A stretch of DNA of 64,000 nt from Neolentinus lepideus HHB14362 ss-1 (Eukaryota; Basidiomycota; Agaricomycetes; Gloeophyllales; Gloeophyllaceae), in the NCBI GenBank assembly GCA_001632425.1, contig KV425621.1, positions 32,019-96,018 of the forward strand. Reading direction: 5' to 3'. Within the stretch, counting starts at the first letter, position 1. Every line of letters starts with the position of its first letter. The notes beneath the pieces are model-generated. The model saw only the letters and a program-made list of their open reading frames with translations. It had not been told where the DNA came from and searched no databases. Made by a program: the position numbers and the translations under genes. Shown piece by piece: positions 20,359 to 30,388 of this stretch.

Positions 20359-22733
20359 TCAGTCCTTTTCCTTGCTCTTCTGTTGTTCCATCCGTCGGAC
20401 ACCGTCCCACCACCTGACCAGCCTTCTCTCGAACCTTTCAACCACAGCACACATGCATTCCTCGCTCACCCCAGCCCATCTAGCCGCTTTGTTGACCACC
20501 AGCTGGTAGTCGTCCGGTAAAGCACCGAAAACGTCCCGCGCGTTGAAGATCTTGAAGGCCTCGCCAGGCCGTAGATCGACCGTGTCCGAAACTTGATGCA
20601 GAGCCGTCGGCGGAAGACTTCGACGCGATGTCGATGCCTTGATGGCTGCTGCGGAATTCCTTTGCACCGGGTTCCCGCACTGGATAGGAAAGTAGTCCCC
20701 GAGAATCTCTCCCTCTGTCCATGAAACGGGCACAATTAATTGATGGCTGTCGGTCATCATATAATTTGACTCGTGATTCAGTGGTCTGCATACCTCTTTG
20801 TGACTCGATTCCAAGTAGTGCCCTCTTGCAGAAACTTATGTATTCATCCAACATGCCATCTGTCAGATCCGTGACATGCCTGCGACCGCATCAATACAAA
20901 AGATCGGTGGACGATATCGGCGGACTCGTGCTTACATCGGTGAAGCCGCTGAGAATAAATTATCCTTTCCTTGAGCTTCTTCCGCGTTAAGTTCCTTCAC
21001 GTATAAAAGATATTCTTGCAATCTCGGTAGAGAACAAGCCGGATCCTCCTTCTCATGTGGGACCCTTCCATGAACGGAAATAGCATTCATAAGACGTACA
21101 TCCATGATGACCAGAAGTGATGTCTTACCTAGGGGTTCCATCCAGTCCATAGACAATGCACAATACCACTACGGCCGCGGCCACTAAAGACACCTCAGGC
21201 GGCACATTATCAAACTTGTGATAGCGTTCTGGATCCGATTGTCTGGCCTTCTCTAGTTTGGGGGCCAAAGAGTAGTGCAGACTGAGCGTAAGGGAGAGTG
21301 TGTGAGAGACTGTCTTGGTCAAAATATATAAAGTAGCTGAAATTGTGGAGCTATGTGAGTCAAATGTCCCGCTAGTGAGTACGTGTTCGGAAACTGATAC
21401 ATACGTGTTCCTCCCAGACCGCGTATGGCCCGCCACAGAACTGGAGCCGCGTTTAGCTCGGGCGTCCAGATATCGTAAGATGACTGTATTGATTTGGCAA
21501 GGTGGGAGACCAAAGCATGAAGCGCAAGGATCTCAGGGGCATGCTGCCTTTCACAGCATATGCTTCGGACCACATGGAAGAAGATGATCTACTTACGTGA
21601 GGGGAAAGTGCTTGGACAGTTTGTTTGGTCAGGTGAACCGTCATCGAAGAAGGGACAATCCCCCTACGAATAGGATCGAGATACGGTAACTCATAGGCTT
21701 CGATAGCTCTAACGACGTGGGAGTATTAGTTGATCACCCAATGGAAGCCCGGTTTGTATTAGTTCGTTGCAAGATTCACTCACTTGATAAAATCTTTGTA
21801 TACGACCGGAAGGCGCAGCGTCCAGCATGCAAGCACAAGGACAGCGACGGTATTGATAGGCGCATCATATTTGCTATGGTTTCGATGTTTGCTTTTGCGC
21901 TTCCCCGCCGACTCGAGCTGGGGAGGTTTCTCTGGGGCATGGCTGTCCGAAGACGACGACGTCTCTGAGGCCTCCCGCAATAGATCAGCCATTTCAGGAT
22001 CGCTCTCGACCTCAGATGATTCCGAAGACGAGGAGGAATGTTCAGCAGCCTGTCCTCTTTCTTCGTCTTCATCGTCGTCGGCGCCTTCCGTCGGAGTCTG
22101 CGTCTGCCGAGGAGTCTGGAGAGCAGTGACACGTGTGTCAGGGAGATTATCACCGTATTGCTCTTGTGCATGATGGAGAGGCTCTGCAGATGGTGGCGAT
22201 GGTAAGAGACCAAGGTGAAGAGCCCATAAGTCCCTACACACAGTCTACATGGTTGCATTTTGTGATCAGGCTCCGGTGGATATGGAATAATATCTCTGAC
22301 CTCGTATTCTGTAGGCAGGTCCCACAGACATAATAAAGCTGTGACTTGCTTTCGAAAGATGAGTTGCAAGCACTGGAAATAATGATAGCGTGCCCGGGGT
22401 CCGTGATACACTGTATCCAGGCTGGAGTCAGAGTGCGGATAGCAGACAAATGCATGCATTAGTGCTCACACAGAGGATTGGCCTTGCTCATCTTTTCTTT
22501 CTTCTTGCGACCAGACTTCAGCGTCCTCTTCCGCATTGCGTGCGGGCCCAGCTCCTCAGTCTCGTTAGTCTCGTTCCTGTAGTTCTGTCAACCCAATAAA
22601 TTTATGAGGTGCCATAGAAAGCATGGCATCGAACCTGGAGAACATGCCCCTCGCTGCAAGTAATAAGACCACTCGACGGCTCTTTGTGCCACTTTCTTGA
22701 GCCACATACTGGACATTTCTTACGGATCGCCAT
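20359..22733 (-). CDS. RRN7: RNA polymerase I-specific initiation factor RRN7 (TAF1B/TFIIB-like), spliced
   Basis: Core-factor subunit that recruits RNA polymerase I to rDNA promoters in the nucleolus. The N-terminus has the zinc ribbon: MAIRKKCPVCGSRKWHKEP with the second pair in ITCSEGHVLQNYRNE. A conserved helical stretch follows (YHYFQCLQLIFRKQVTALL), then an acidic Ser/Asp/Glu linker (about 22000-22120), then the cyclin-like region: KYDAPINTVAVLVLACWTL, LPVVYKDFIK, AYELPYLDPIRRGIVPSSM, YDIWTPELNAAPVLWRAIR and NVPPEVSLVAAAVVVLCIVY. The C-terminus ends with a charged helix (EQQKSKEKD). The ATG at 22731-22733 is chosen because the zinc ribbon follows directly. A hAT-type element begins 46 bases upstream of it. 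Confidence 0.9.
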
Positions 22734-22771
22734 TCGAGCGTCGAAGAATCGAAACTAAATGCAAAGCCGCC

Positions 22772-22779
22772 ACAAACCT
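22772..22779. repeat. Left 8-bp target-site duplication of the hAT element
   Basis: ACAAACCT, identical to 23727-23734 on the other side of the element. Confidence 0.85.
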
Positions 22780-23726
22780 CAGTGTTGTGCCGGTTCACGT
22801 TTGCGAGGTTCGGTTTACAGGTCAACTTTAGAACTAGTTGACTACGGTTTGGACAACCGAGATTTTTGGACAACTCTTCCCACGAACCGAGCCTTGCCAC
22901 TATACCAATTGTAGAAATGGGTGGCTGAAGATACATTATTGATGTCTGCCCTCTGTGACACTCGTACAACTACAGAAAGATATATATAATTGTTATTAGA
23001 CATTGATATAGTAAGGTAGTAGTGAGGTCTTTCAAATGCAGTCAAAACATCGCATTAAAACCGGTCAATAGCACCTATTTTCGCCTTTTATTAGTGATTT
23101 TCTGGCTGGGCCCAATACCTGGAGCTTGGGTCGGATTTGACATAGCTCAGGCTCTGCCAAAGTGAGGCCCTATCCCGGAGGTTGGGTTAGGCTGGGTTTG
23201 TGCCCGGCTCGGGCTAAGCCCTGGGCTTGTATAGCAGCAGATCTTGTAAGTGCTTTGGAGGCACAAGAAATTATCAGACATGTAATTATGAACAATACAT
23301 ATCTATTATGAATGCATCCCGTCTCCCAAGTGTCTACTAGGTCACGGATACAACCTTCATCACTGGTGCATTATGCATAGGAGTTACAGTCCAGTACCAC
23401 GTGGTTACGGACATCACCGGTGATCCTAATTTGGCAGTGAGTCATCATTCAAGGTCACATCCGGGTGATCTGTCCTTTGTAGCCTGATCCCATCCAGTAA
23501 ATATACATAGAAAGTTCAGAAAATATGGAAGGATATAGATAAGGAGTCTACAGACACTATGCTAGGTATATAATGTACTTTATCGTGTTATTCAAGGCAA
23601 TATATAGGCCGTGGGTAATCGGTGCCACAGTTGCCCGGTTTGGTGACCGAAAATGTGCGTCAACTAGTTGCCCAGTTGACGGTTTCGTCAACCGATGTCA
23701 ACTAGTTGCGAACCGGCACAACACTG
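22780..23726. mobile_element. Non-autonomous hAT-type DNA transposon, 947 bp
   Basis: Both ends carry a perfect 17-bp terminal inverted repeat, CAGTGTTGTGCCGGTTC at 22780-22796 and its reverse complement at 23710-23726. It is flanked by an exact 8-bp direct duplication, ACAAACCT (22772-22779 and 23727-23734). An 8-bp target duplication and ends beginning CAGTG are the signature of the hAT superfamily. Subterminal copies of the word ACTAGTTG occur near both ends (about 22834-22841, 23663-23670 and 23701-23708). The interior has no transposase-like reading frame, so it must depend on a partner element. The intact target duplication suggests it has not decayed much since insertion. Confidence 0.85.
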
Positions 23727-23734
23727 ACAAACCT
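23727..23734. repeat. Right 8-bp target-site duplication of the hAT element
   Basis: ACAAACCT, identical to 22772-22779. Removing one copy and the element restores a plausible empty site. Confidence 0.85.
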
Positions 23735-24273
23735 TACGACACAACCAAACAACTTCAAATACAAAGATTGCCACAGTTCATTCAAACGCAAGGTTTGGTA
23801 ACGGCGTAGCATTTACTATTGAAATCTGTGCCCTTCTAAAGCTCTTTGTACATGGAAGTTGCGACCGGGACGTGCCCAAACATCACTGATACTCTGGACA
23901 TTTGGGAATTAATGATGCGCGGTACCGTGTACGCTACCTAGTTTGCTTCCGGCCTTACTGCCCTGACTGGCTGAAGTTGCGCTCAGGCTCCTCGGAGGAA
24001 ATAGAGTTATCCTGGTCATAGTTAGACTTGCGAGCGACGTCTCCTCAGTGAATCCGAGTAGGCGAGCAACGGGCTTCACAGGGAGACTTGTCTAGTCTCC
24101 CGATAGCCTTCGCAGTAGCTCCCGAAAGTTTCGCGCGTCAGTTAAAAATAGTACCGGTATTCCCCATTAGTGCAATGTTGCTCAATCCGGTAAGACAGCT
24201 TAGATCTAGCGATCTCGCGCCATCGCTTGAACTTTTCTCTTAAGTCCAACATCTTGTTCTTTCCTCTGGTAAC
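23735..24273. other. Intergenic stretch after the hAT element
   Basis: No gene, repeat or RNA recognised in about 540 bases. A plus-strand 78-codon frame that starts inside the transposon (23573) ends here and is unlikely to be real. Confidence 0.5.
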
Positions 24274-24720
24274 ATGTTCCACAACTTCAGAGTTCCTCGA
24301 CCAGACCCTCCGCATATATTAGACAATTCCGACTCACCTATAGACACCCTTTCAGAATTAGATATTTTATCTGAACCATTCGGCAATGACTCGGATTGTC
24401 CATCCAGCGCGTTCACCACTGACCAACGCAGCACATCTGCAGTTGAATTCCAGTTCTACGAAGGGCCGAATAAACCAATCTTTCAACAGGTGCAATTTAT
24501 TACTCCCTCTTCGCGCACCCTTCTGCTAGACAGCCCGATTTCTGTATTCTCTGATGGCTCTTGGCCTGTAACTCCCGGTTCGCAAACTACGGCATCTATG
24601 TCTACTGGCATGTTTTCGCAATATCAGGCCTCAGCAATTTCTGGTAATTCGCTACTCGGCAGTCCTATACTCTTGCGGGATGAACAATCTACGTCCTCCG
24701 TATTAGGCTCTGCGCTGTAA
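24274..24720 (+). CDS. Orphan Ser/Thr-rich ORF of 148 residues
   Basis: A single open frame with an ATG start (MFHNFRVPRPDPPHILDNS) and TAA stop. It is rich in Ser, Thr, Asp and Pro and has no predicted membrane span or catalytic motif that I can see. No intron is needed. It sits between a hAT element and a RecQ-like fragment, so it may be part of a mobile or accessory segment. Whether it is expressed cannot be told. I do not recognise the family. Confidence 0.4.
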   Translation: MFHNFRVPRPDPPHILDNSDSPIDTLSELDILSEPFGNDSDCPSSAFTTDQRSTSAVEFQFYEGPNKPIFQQVQFITPSSRTLLLDSPISVFSDGSWPVTPGSQTTASMSTGMFSQYQASAISGNSLLGSPILLRDEQSTSSVLGSAL

Positions 24721-24978
24721 TCGTCTATGACAATATCAATAAAATGCGCCGAATGCATCGTCACACTCTCGGCACGAAAGACGAAATGAAGAGTGGAACC
24801 GCAGCTATGCTCGTGATTATGGAGGATGTCCCAGATGGTGCCCTCAATCCAGCGCCACTCATGGAGAACCTGGAGAAGCAAGATCGAAGACAATTAACAC
24901 TCGAGAAACTCATGGATGACATTGATCAACCACATAACGAGCAAGCTGGCATCGCTACGATAATGGAAGTATGGGTTA

Positions 24979-25481
24979 CTAACATTCCTTCATTGAGTCG
25001 CACGGCGCCATAATGGCGAGATCCCAGAGTCCGGTTTCGACTTCATTCAAGAGTTTTCTTGGTGGTGTCTCATTTAGGGCGGCTTGCATGGTGTCTCTGT
25101 TGATCGCGACGGCTCGAAGGCCTCGTGCATTAGCGGATTTGGCCTATAAACAATATATTATAGTTTATAATGAGTAGGACAGTAATATTGATTAAGTATA
25201 CTCACCTGATCTTCACTTAATGCTTTCGTGGGGACAACAAGAATCATGAGTGCTTCGCCGTGCCTTAGTATTGCAGCCTTCACGGGGACATAGAAACAGG
25301 CTGATTTTCCCATTCCACACGATGCCAGAATGGCTCCGTCTAAGCCGTTCTGAATTGCGAGTGCCAATTCGAGCTGAAAGTCGTGTAATCGAGGGTACTT
25401 CAGCGCTGGCGCGACAACATGCTGGTACCATTCCCGTGTGCCGACTTCAGGCTGAAGAGTTTCTGACACAGTATATTCCAT
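24979..25481 (-). pseudogene. N-terminal fragment of a RecQ-like DEAD/DEAH helicase
   Basis: The start (MEYTVSETLQPEVGTREWYQ) leads to a helicase entry region: LHDFQLELALAIQNGLDG, Walker A as ASCGMGKS, and motif Ia-like LVVPTKALSEDQ. After an intron it continues with RGLRAVAINRDTMQAAL and VETGLWDLAIMAPCDSM, then stops (24979). The DEAH box and the whole second RecA domain are absent, so it cannot be a working helicase as it stands. Agaricomycete genomes carry many dispersed RecQ-like copies of this type, often broken. The ATG and splice sites look intact, so a short protein could still be made. Truncation is seen; dispersal with mobile DNA is inferred. Confidence 0.7.
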
Positions 25482-26118
25482 TAATGTTCTTTAGGAGCTA
25501 GTAAAGAATACATGTAGCCAGAAATGAAGAGTACAGACGACGCAACCTGAGCGCAGAGAGACCTAGGATGCGTTCAGCCACAATGCATCTGAAGCAGAGA
25601 TCTACCGCCTGTACCAATCCGGACAAGCTGCACAAATTAGGGAAGTGGCTGTGTGGGAATTTGGATTTTCGGGAGCTACTGCCAACGCTATCCATCATCT
25701 TGACTAGCCTAGTCATAGTTTTGTATGACGGCCATTGCACAGGCATGGACAAGTGGATTTTACTAACCGAGGGTTGGCGGAGTAGGACTAAATGAACTGG
25801 AGATTATTATTTGCTGATATCAGTACCGTCGTGGTTTCCAGACTACTCAATGTGGTCTCAGATGTATCTGATCATTATCACGTTGAATGTCACTTGTGGT
25901 GGAAAACAAGTTGCATAGATTTGGAACAAGCAGACATTTGTGTCTGCATCGTCCTTATACGTAGTCACTGCAAATCGTAACTCTGATGATGGGTTAGACG
26001 CCCTTTAATCAGTCACGTGGCTGCCGCGCCAGCACTAAGTTCGGTTACCAGCACGGGTCCCTTTCTTTAGCTCCACTGCACATTCTCTAGTTCTCATATT
26101 CGAGCGGGCTTGGTAGGG
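25482..26118. other. Intergenic region between helicase fragment and ERJ5
   Basis: Short frames of 60-85 codons on both strands without recognisable features. The right end is the ERJ5 promoter with an E-box at 26014-26019. Confidence 0.5.
26014..26019. promoter_or_regulatory. CACGTG E-box upstream of ERJ5
   Basis: Palindromic CACGTG 100 bases before the ERJ5 start codon, a binding core for bHLH and some bZIP factors. Position fits a promoter site; which factor binds is unknown. Confidence 0.3.
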
Positions 26119-27584
26119 ATGCGGCTCGTAGGACTTTTACTGGCTGTACTGGCGCTGGCATCAGTGGTGCTCGCGTAAGTGTCCATTCTACTAACAACCC
26201 CGCGCACACTCGATGGCGTTAATGGACATTGACCACTTCATCTTGCCTTAGGTGGACCAAGGTACATATGTTTTTCTAAAATGGCATGGGACAAATACTT
26301 ATATTTCAAACCGGAAGGAAGACCATGAGATATTCGACCTTGCGGCGCAGATAGAAGCTGCAGAAGGTATGTGTCTGTTACTTCTTCCCGCTAAACTCGT
26401 GCCCATTTCTCGGGTTCACTCTGACATCGTGCAGGCAAGGGGACTACCTTCTACTCGTGGCTTGGAATTCCTTCCACGGCCTCGATCGCGGAACTTAACA
26501 AAGCCTATAGAAAGAAGAGTCTGCAACTTCAGTACGTAGCGGATCTCCTAATTTTGGATGTACACCGTTTGTTCTATCTCTCTTATCGTATACGCTGAAA
26601 CCTATCTCATTAGTCCCGACAAGAATCCTGGCGTTAAGGGTATCCACGAGAGGTTTGCTCGCCTAGGCGTTGTCGCCTCTATTCTTAGGAGTTCAGAAGG
26701 ACGGGAGCGGTGAGGGTCAACTCTTCGGAATTGCACTACTCAGAATACCTGACATTGCGTCGTAGCTATGATTTTTTCTATAAAAGTGGTTTCCCTAGAT
26801 GGAAAGGAACTGGATATTACTATTCTCGCTTCCGTCCAGATCTTGCGGTGAGTCGCAGTCGCTCGTGAAGCACGTCGCGGTTGATATACTGATGCGACTG
26901 GTGCTCGGCGTTCTGATCAGAGCGTCCTGGTCTTTCTGATTATTCTGACTAGTGCATTACAATATGTCGTTCAGCGGTTTACATACAAACGGGATTTGGG
27001 ACGAGTGGAGTATTTCATTCGTGAAGCGCGCTCCGCTGCCTGGGGCCCAAAATTGGCCCCCGTAGAAGGGCCTAGAAAAGTAAGCAACGGCTGTTGCCTT
27101 GCAGGGTCGGCCTCACTCATCGCGGGATAGGTCAAAGTCAACATGGGAGGACCTGGTAGAATGGATGATGAAGGCAACTTCATCCCAGGCAGGACACTCG
27201 ACATGGTCGTCGACGGCCCAGATGTTTTCATTGTACGTACAACATACTTTTCGCCATGTTAACGTTGTCCTGAAGGATTGATTCTCTCAGCTTGAGTCTG
27301 ATGGCACCCGTATACCCCTGGATACTTCGGCTGCTATGCCACCTTCATTGAAACGCACCTGGTTCATCTCGCTGGTCAGCTCGCTCATCGCAAGGGTGAC
27401 TGGCAAATCTAGCGAGGCGCAGGCAACATCGCACACCGATGACGTAGTCGAAGATGAAGCTAGCGGCGCCGAAACCGCGAGCACCGGCTATCTGTCAGAG
27501 GCGCCTGCCAAGAACGGGAACGGAAAGGCCACGGCGACTACGATGGCAGGTGGACGGCGGAGGAAGGCTGTGCGTAAGCGATGA
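26119..27584 (+). CDS. ERJ5: ER membrane J-protein (DnaJ domain, ERJ5-like), spliced
   Basis: J-domain co-chaperone of the ER membrane that stimulates Hsp70 (Kar2/BiP) during folding. Exon 1 encodes a signal peptide ([19 protein letters not shown]). Then [20 protein letters not shown] leads into the J domain: [35 protein letters not shown] with the intact HPD triad, and [14 protein letters not shown] membrane span follows ([18 protein letters not shown]), then a cytosolic region including [21 protein letters not shown]. The tail is Ala/Gly/Thr-rich and ends in basic residues ([11 protein letters not shown]). The order signal peptide, J domain, membrane span matches yeast Erj5. About six short introns; start fixed by the signal peptide. 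Confidence 0.88.
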
Positions 27585-27877
27585 TGTTCAGCGATTCCTA
27601 GACATTGAGCGGTTTGTCTTATGGACATGCAATTCGGCGAGTTTGCTAACGGGGTACCAGGAAAAGTACAAGCGCCGGTTTCATGGTCCACAGAGTAATT
27701 CATGAATATTGGCATCCTACAACTACATTCGAGCATATTTTATAGCATTCACAATGCAGTAAGACACAGGCACCTAACACTACCTTCACCTCATTTGAAC
27801 GACACATGACTGACTGTTTGCAGGAGGCATGTACCCGTCAGCATGTGGCGCCTGTAGATCTATAGGAAGTCCTCACT
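27585..27877. other. Intergenic 3' flank of ERJ5
   Basis: No supported gene. Presumably the ERJ5 3' UTR and spacer. Confidence 0.45.
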
Positions 27878-28207
27878 CTAAGAGTGCGAGACCTGCAGCC
27901 TGTATTGTCGACCCAAGATCAAGTTACACGCAGCAGGATGGATTTGTCCTACAACACGCCCGCCCGACTGGCAGCTATCGAGAATCGTCCGGAGATACTC
28001 ATCGCTATTCACACCAGGCAGCATGCTGTCATTGACGCTGTCGCAGGCGCCGATCTTGCAAATGGCGACGGTGACGATGTCGTTGGCGTCCATGCAGCGG
28101 TCAGGCCCTACGCTGGTGATGGCGTCCTGGCAGTCGCTGATGAGCTGGGTTGTCTGTCAAATGGCGGGCGCAGTGTCGGGAGTGGAGCAGGCTCCAGGGA
28201 TGGTTGT
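27878..28207 (-). CDS. Small Cys-rich secreted-type protein, 3' exon(s) only
   Basis: A minus-strand frame reads TTQLISDCQDAITSVGPDRC, then MDANDIVTVAICKIGACDSV, then ILDSCQSGGRVVGQIHPAAC and ends QVSHS. Regular Cys spacing (DC, RC, IC, AC, SC, AC) and Gly-rich GGRVVGQI suggest a small disulphide-stabilised extracellular protein. The frame opens right after an acceptor-like TTTGACAG near 28176, so a 5' exon with a signal peptide is expected further right but was not found. Related wording appears in the plus-strand frame at 29256-29560. I do not recognise a named family; the boundaries are approximate. Confidence 0.4.
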
Positions 28208-29255
28208 TCTGGGGACTGGCTATAACTCGAACATGTTGAGCCAGGTATTTAATCACCGCGACGCCTCGAGGCTACGTCGCAATGTTCGTTAGGCATTTTC
28301 CCAAGGTATGTGCCCGTCAGACATGAGGCGTACCGCCGAGACACCGAGAAATCGATATTTCAACTTTGCGGAGAGGTATTGCCACGGTCAGTTCAGCAGA
28401 CCAACTGGTGGCAAAATTACTGAATGCCAGGACTAACTAGTGGGAGGAATGCAATTCAGGGTACGGAATATGCTGTGTCTTGCTATGTTCGTTAAACACA
28501 CCCTGAGTCTTCCGAGGGCAGTCCGCTGTGGAGTCGAATGTGATTGCGCTTTGATCGCTTCATGAGACTGAGGTTTGTACGAATATTTATCCATTTAAGG
28601 TGTCGTCGGACTAGTGGCAGGGCGTGCTAAAATCCAGAAAGGTGAGTATATGCCAATTGTAATTTGACTCTACTTTACTCGCCGATGCTCCAAGCGCAAC
28701 TAAAGAACAAATGCCACTCGCAATGGATACACACATCCTACAAACAACTCACGACCCTATACTAGCATAGTTGCTAGTACCGCAAAGGCGGTTGTCCAAA
28801 GCCACTGGATACCGCATCGCAGTCGCCCTCGATCCCCCAACTGTATTACTGGTGGAGTATCCGCATCATAACTTTCCAGGGGTGATGCCAAACACCAGGT
28901 CACTGCATATGCTAAATTGCGGCGGGCTTGCGTGTAGAAATTGTGGGTACGCGTAAGCCCACCACCTTCGTCAGTGGCTAGGACATCTGAAAGAGCTGTA
29001 GTGAACGCTGCTCCATCGAGTTGAAATTCCCATCCTCGGTTTAAATGTTGTGGCTCAGCAACATCTGTCCAGGTTCACGTATAACAAGTGACTCGCCGAA
29101 TGTAAGTTTCGTCTCAACTGGAGCCAAGGAGGTAAAGCATCGGTAAGCAACACATTTACTTTTTATACTGATCGGCCTTGTCTACTGTCACGCGTTCATG
29201 TTGACCTGGAAAGCCACAGCTACCAGCGTCTTCCTCTAATGTCAGTGATTGCGAT
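28208..29255. other. Gene-poor stretch between the two Cys-rich ORFs
   Basis: About 1 kb with only short frames. It may contain undetected 5' exons of either flanking small gene. No inverted or tandem repeat stands out. Confidence 0.4.
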
Positions 29256-29560
29256 TTGTTTAACTCCGGACGAAACCAAGTCCATCTGCCGGACATCGGG
29301 CGGCAGTCCTATCGCGGCCGATGGTCAAGCGCTCAACAAGATTGGCAACAAATCTGTGCGCTGACACCAGCGGGTTTGGCTCGGGTTGTCAGTCCATCGT
29401 CTCAGCAGGCACGTGCACGGTTGATGCCTGCGGCGCTAGCGTCCAGATTGACATGCAGGAGGGAGTGGATTGTGGCGGCTACCACCACACACCCTCAATG
29501 ACTGCCGTGCTGCTTGGGGGCCAGATCTATCCTGGGTGCTGCATACAACTTGCAGCATAG
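29256..29560 (+). pseudogene. Frameshifted relative of the small Cys-rich secreted-type protein
   Basis: Two overlapping plus-strand frames complement each other. One gives SICRTSGGSPIAADGQALNK then stops at a TGA (29362-29364). The other continues with CADTSGFGSGCQSIVSAGTC, TVDACGASVQIDMQEGVDCGG and LGGQIYPGCC. Cys spacing and the end motif GGQIxP match the minus-strand ORF at 27878-28207. The change of frame near 29350 and a disordered C-terminal join suggest small indels, so this copy looks broken. An unrecognised intron is the alternative explanation. Confidence 0.4.
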
Positions 29561-30388
29561 GTAGAATTCATACCGTCTCCGCATACCTGAGCAACATCTT
29601 TCTGCAAGACTTAGACATAGCCTGGTAGGCTGCGCAGTAAGTCCACGTGAGAAATTAGAATCTCAAGTTCACAGAACAAGTCGTAATTTCTGACGAGGAA
29701 CAAAGATCTCCGCCCTATGTACTCCTATGTACACGCGAACTTTCATACATATATTCTATCTACGGAGAAGGATAATCGATAAGGAATCGTATCGCATACT
29801 TCAGGTACAGGATTCCTAGAATAAACTTGAAATAAACCTAAATCGGAGCCGTCAAAGCGTAAAATGAGATGATCGTTAGATTCATAAGCAATATGTATTG
29901 TTGAATTGCGGTACAGTCCCTTCAGCCCGTCTGCGATACTGCTGCTTGTACATACAGGCTGGTCCGAAGTTCTGAAAACCATAATTGGTGACTTGCTGCA
30001 TCGTTGATTCGCTAAAATGCTATTGGCCAGGAGAGGATTACGGTAACTATAAATGGGGCCGGAGAGAACAGGTCGAGATCGGCCGATAAGCCAAAGGTCG
30101 GAGACTCGGAAACGGTGCGGCGGGATAGCCTCAAAATTTGAACGCTTTCGAGAGCAGTTGGCGAACTCTATGAGCGTAAGAGCATGCAGAAAGCGATAGG
30201 GAAAAGAGGAACATGTGCGAGAGGAGAAGGAACCGTATACGAGCGTAGGCGCCCTTGGGCTGTACATTGACATGTGCCTGATGGTAAATATGCACAAACA
30301 CTCTGGGCATCACATTAATCTTTAGGGAGGGTCCAGCATTCTTGACTTAAACCGTCGTCCCCCTCTCTCACGTCCTCCATTTACTACC
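29561..30388. other. Region upstream of glutamine synthetase, with a weak minus ORF
   Basis: A 184-codon minus frame (29743-30297) has no ATG at its 5' end but internal ATGs near 30273. Its product has no feature I recognise. It overlaps the place where the GLN1 promoter must lie, so it is more likely spurious than real. Confidence 0.4.

Noticed and set aside
29743..30297. 184-codon minus-strand ORF in front of glutamine synthetase
   Set aside because: No ATG at its 5' end, no recognisable features, and it occupies the GLN1 promoter; kept only as a remark in the region entry.
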